Below, piece by piece: positions 8,689 through 10,396 of a stretch of 10,396 bases of DNA. The stretch lies in contig DXCY01000029.1 of the NCBI GenBank assembly GCA_019115725.1, positions 1 to 10,396 of the forward strand. Direction: 5' to 3'. The position numbers were made by a program, and so were the translations under genes. Source of the DNA: Candidatus Luteimonas excrementigallinarum (GTDB lineage Bacteria > Pseudomonadota > Gammaproteobacteria > Xanthomonadales > Xanthomonadaceae). The notes below the pieces were generated by a model that was not told the origin of the DNA, searched no databases, and saw nothing but the letters and a program-made list of their open reading frames with translations. Every line of letters begins with the position of its first letter. Position 1 is the stretch's first letter.

Positions 8689-9162
8689 TCAAAGGGCCGG
8701 GGTCCAGCGGGCGCTGGTGATCTTCCAGTCCCCGCCCTCCATCCGCCAGCCGGTCTCGACCTTGTAGAGGTTGGCGCGGTCGGGCAACAGGCGGCCGGAT
8801 CCGCCGGTGAGTGCGGCGCTGAAGCGCACGGTCGCGTTCGGTTCCTGCAGCTGGATCTCCATCGGCCCCAGGGTCACGCCCACCGACTGGTGCTGCATCA
8901 TGTACAGCGCCGCGGTGCGCCGGGCCTGGTCGCGGTCCATTCCGCCAGGCCCAATGAAGTCTTCGGACAGGTGACGACGCAGCGCACCCGCATCGCGCCC
9001 CTCGATGCTCTGCTGCACCTCACCCACGGTCTTGCGCAGCGCTTCTTCCGGCGCCGGCCGGGCACAGCCCGCTGCCAGCAACAGGCCGCCAAGCAATGCG
9101 CCTGCAGTCCATCGTGCGGCCTTTCCCCATCCCCCACATCCGCCCCTGTCCCTCTCGCGCAT
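8689..9162 (-). CDS. small lipoprotein, probable NTF2-like fold
   Basis: A 157-residue protein with a lipoprotein signal: a charged start (MRERDRGG), hydrophobic WTAGALLGGLLLAAG and lipobox LAAGC, lipidated at Cys33. The mature part (ALRKTVGEVQQSIEGRDAGALRRHLSEDFIG... ending VETGWRMEGGDWKITSARW) has the helix-then-sheet pattern and closing W-K-I-...-W strand seen in NTF2-like/SnoaL-type proteins; this fold call is inference. The ATG at 9162 is preferred to longer in-frame starts (up to 9300) because it has GGAG 10 nt upstream (complement of 9173-9176), places the lipobox at a normal depth, and lies below a candidate promoter. It is convergent with acnA and divergent from rpfB. Position after Cys33 is Ala, so outer-membrane sorting is likely. 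Function unknown; a binding or periplasmic accessory role is possible. Confidence 0.82.
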   Translation of the reverse strand: MRERDRGGCGGWGKAARWTAGALLGGLLLAAGCARPAPEEALRKTVGEVQQSIEGRDAGALRRHLSEDFIGPGGMDRDQARRTAALYMMQHQSVGVTLGPMEIQLQEPNATVRFSAALTGGSGRLLPDRANLYKVETGWRMEGGDWKITSARWTPAL

Positions 9163-9190
9163 CACTGCCCTGCTCCCCTTGCCATGCATC

Positions 9191-9218
9191 AGCGTACCGC
9201 GTTCACAGCTGCCCACAA
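9191..9218 (-). promoter_or_regulatory. candidate promoter of the lipoprotein gene
   Basis: On the minus strand TTGTGG (complement of 9213-9218) and TACGCT (complement of 9191-9196) are separated by 16 nt, an acceptable sigma-70 layout. Transcription would begin near 9184, about 20 nt before the ATG at 9162 and downstream of the alternative ATG at 9189. Only moderate matches to consensus, so tentative. Confidence 0.35.
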
Positions 9219-9243
9219 GCCGCCTTGCCAGCTTCCGCGGCGC

Positions 9244-9309
9244 TATGCTCCAATCCGGAGACAGCGCACGCGGCCCGTGTTTTTCCGCGACGCGACACAA
9301 TTCAGGGAG
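9244..9309 (+). promoter_or_regulatory. rpfB upstream region: possible -10 box and ribosome binding site
   Basis: TATGCT at 9244-9249 is a plausible -10 hexamer. The only -35-like TTGCCA (9225-9230) is just 13 nt away, too close, so the promoter is uncertain. The Shine-Dalgarno AGGGAG at 9304-9309 is 8 nt before the ATG at 9318 and supports that start. The 155-nt spacer is shared with the divergent lipoprotein gene. Confidence 0.35.
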
Positions 9310-9317
9310 TGGAACGC

Positions 9318-10396
9318 ATGACCATTGAACGACCTTGGCTGGCCAGCTATCCCCAAGGCACCCCGGCGGAAATCAACGCCGACGAGTTCGCTTCGATCCC
9401 GGACGTCCTGCAGGGCGCGATCGACCAGTTCCGCGACCGGCCCGCGTTCACCAACATGGGCGTCACCCTGAACTATGCGCAGGTGGATGAGCTGAGCAGG
9501 CAGTTCGCCGCCTATCTGCTCGGCGAGCTCAAGCTCAAGAAGGGCGACCGGGTGGCGATCATGATGCCCAACTGCCTGCAGTACCCGATCGCCACGTTCG
9601 GCGTGCTGCGCGCCGGGCTGGCCGTGGTCAACGTCAACCCCATGTACACCGCACGCGAGCTGCGCCACCAGCTCGGCGATGCTGGCGTCAGCGTGCTGCT
9701 GGTGCTGGACAACTTCGGCCACACCGCGCAGAAAGCGCTGGAAAAGCTGGATGTGCCGCACCTGATCACCACCGGCCTTGGCGACATGCTGGGCTTCCCC
9801 AAGGGCGCGATCGTGAACTTCGTGCTGCGCCACGTGAAAAAGATGGTGCCCGATTACAGCCTGCCGGGCGCGGTGCGCTTTCGCGACACCCTGGCGGCCG
9901 GGCGCAAGCACACCCTGCCCAAGGTCACCATCTCGCCCCAGGACATCGCCTTCCTGCAGTACACCGGCGGCACCACCGGCGTGGCCAAGGGGGCCATGCT
10001 GACCCATCGCAACATGGTGGCGAACATGGAGCAGGCATCGGCGTGGATTGCCGGCGGCCTGGCACCCGGCGGCGAGACCATCATCACCGCCCTGCCGCTC
10101 TACCATATCTTCGCGCTGACGGCGAACGGCCTGGTGTTCATGAAGATCGGCGGGCACAACTGGCTGATCACCAATCCGCGCGACATGCCCGGCTTCGTCA
10201 AGGAACTGAAGAAAGTGCGTTTCACCGCCATCACCGGCGTCAACACGCTCTTCAACGGCCTGCTCAATACGCCGGGCTTCGATGAGGTGGATTTCTCCTC
10301 GCTCAAGATCACCCTGGGTGGCGGCATGGCCGTGCAGCGTTCGGTGGCCGAGCGCTGGAAACAGGTGACCGGCGTCACCCTGGTGGAAGCCTACGG
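9318..10396 (+). CDS. rpfB: Long-chain fatty acid-CoA ligase (FadD/RpfB), 3'-truncated by the window edge
   Basis: An ANL-superfamily adenylating enzyme that activates fatty acids to acyl-CoA via acyl-AMP; FadD of E. coli has 561 residues, and the first 359 are visible here. It opens MTIERPWLASYP, with FAAYLLGELKLKKGDRVAIMMPNCLQYP (64-90), VVNVNPMYTARELRHQL (103-119), the phosphate-binding loop YTGGTTGVAKG (215-225) with AMLTHRNM, LPLYHIFALT (259-268), and the start of the adenine motif (VEAYG) at the very edge. No truncation or shift appears. ATG at 9318 has AGGGAG 8 nt upstream. In Xanthomonas and Stenotrophomonas the FadD homologue of the rpf cluster, RpfB, lies upstream of rpfF (DSF synthase) and takes part in fatty acid and DSF turnover; the nearby acnA favours this identity over an unlinked fadD. 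Whether rpfF follows cannot be seen. Confidence 0.9.
   Translation, partial: MTIERPWLASYPQGTPAEINADEFASIPDVLQGAIDQFRDRPAFTNMGVTLNYAQVDELSRQFAAYLLGELKLKKGDRVAIMMPNCLQYPIATFGVLRAGLAVVNVNPMYTARELRHQLGDAGVSVLLVLDNFGHTAQKALEKLDVPHLITTGLGDMLGFPKGAIVNFVLRHVKKMVPDYSLPGAVRFRDTLAAGRKHTLPKVTISPQDIAFLQYTGGTTGVAKGAMLTHRNMVANMEQASAWIAGGLAPGGETIITALPLYHIFALTANGLVFMKIGGHNWLITNPRDMPGFVKELKKVRFTAITGVNTLFNGLLNTPGFDEVDFSSLKITLGGGMAVQRSVAERWKQVTGVTLVEAY

Noticed and set aside
9163..9300. 46-residue N-terminal extension of the lipoprotein
   Set aside because: It would bury the signal peptide and lipobox too deep, lacks a ribosome binding site, and reaches back over the candidate promoter; the ATG at 9162 fits all three points.
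9243..10157. 304-codon open frame on the minus strand opposite rpfB
   Set aside because: The plus-strand frame encodes clear FadD motifs throughout; the minus-strand product is shadow-like and has no domain.

Overview
The window looks like the chromosome of a Xanthomonadaceae gammaproteobacterium, most likely Stenotrophomonas or a close relative. The reasons are the very high GC content, GTAG-type REP palindromes, and an aconitase gene lying close to an rpfB-like acyl-CoA ligase gene as in the Xanthomonas rpf (DSF signalling) cluster. The genus assignment is inference, because no database search was possible.

Layout from left to right. (1) 1-1472, plus strand: the 3' three quarters of mnmA (tRNA 2-thiouridylase), then hflD. 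(2) 1584-2270: a decayed patch. It holds an M20-type amidohydrolase gene with a large internal deletion, joined to the last codons of an MFS transporter gene, then REP-like palindromes and a strong terminator serving the gene to the right. (3) 2271-5564, minus strand: the array vapB-vapC-acnB, read right to left. A PIN-domain toxin and AbrB-type antitoxin pair sits directly upstream of acnB. (4) 5750-8506, plus strand: acnA (rpfA-like), divergent from vapBC across 185 nt. (5) 8507-8688: a non-coding, hairpin-rich stretch carrying an imperfect second copy of the acnA 3' end and a GTAG-REP. (6) 8689-9162, minus strand: a small lipoprotein with a probable NTF2-like fold. (7) 9318 to the end, plus strand: the first 359 codons of a FadD/RpfB long-chain acyl-CoA ligase.

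Both aconitase paralogues of the TCA cycle (AcnA and AcnB) lie within 6 kb, separated only by a toxin-antitoxin operon. All six cysteines expected to ligate their [4Fe-4S] clusters are present. In Xanthomonas campestris, rpfA encodes an aconitase and rpfB an acyl-CoA ligase linked to DSF turnover, so the right half is probably the edge of an rpf cluster with rpfF expected just beyond the window. The genes themselves belong to known families. The less ordinary content is the TA module upstream of acnB, the acnA tail duplication, the chimeric pseudogene and the two REP elements. I found no RNA gene, CRISPR array or insertion sequence.
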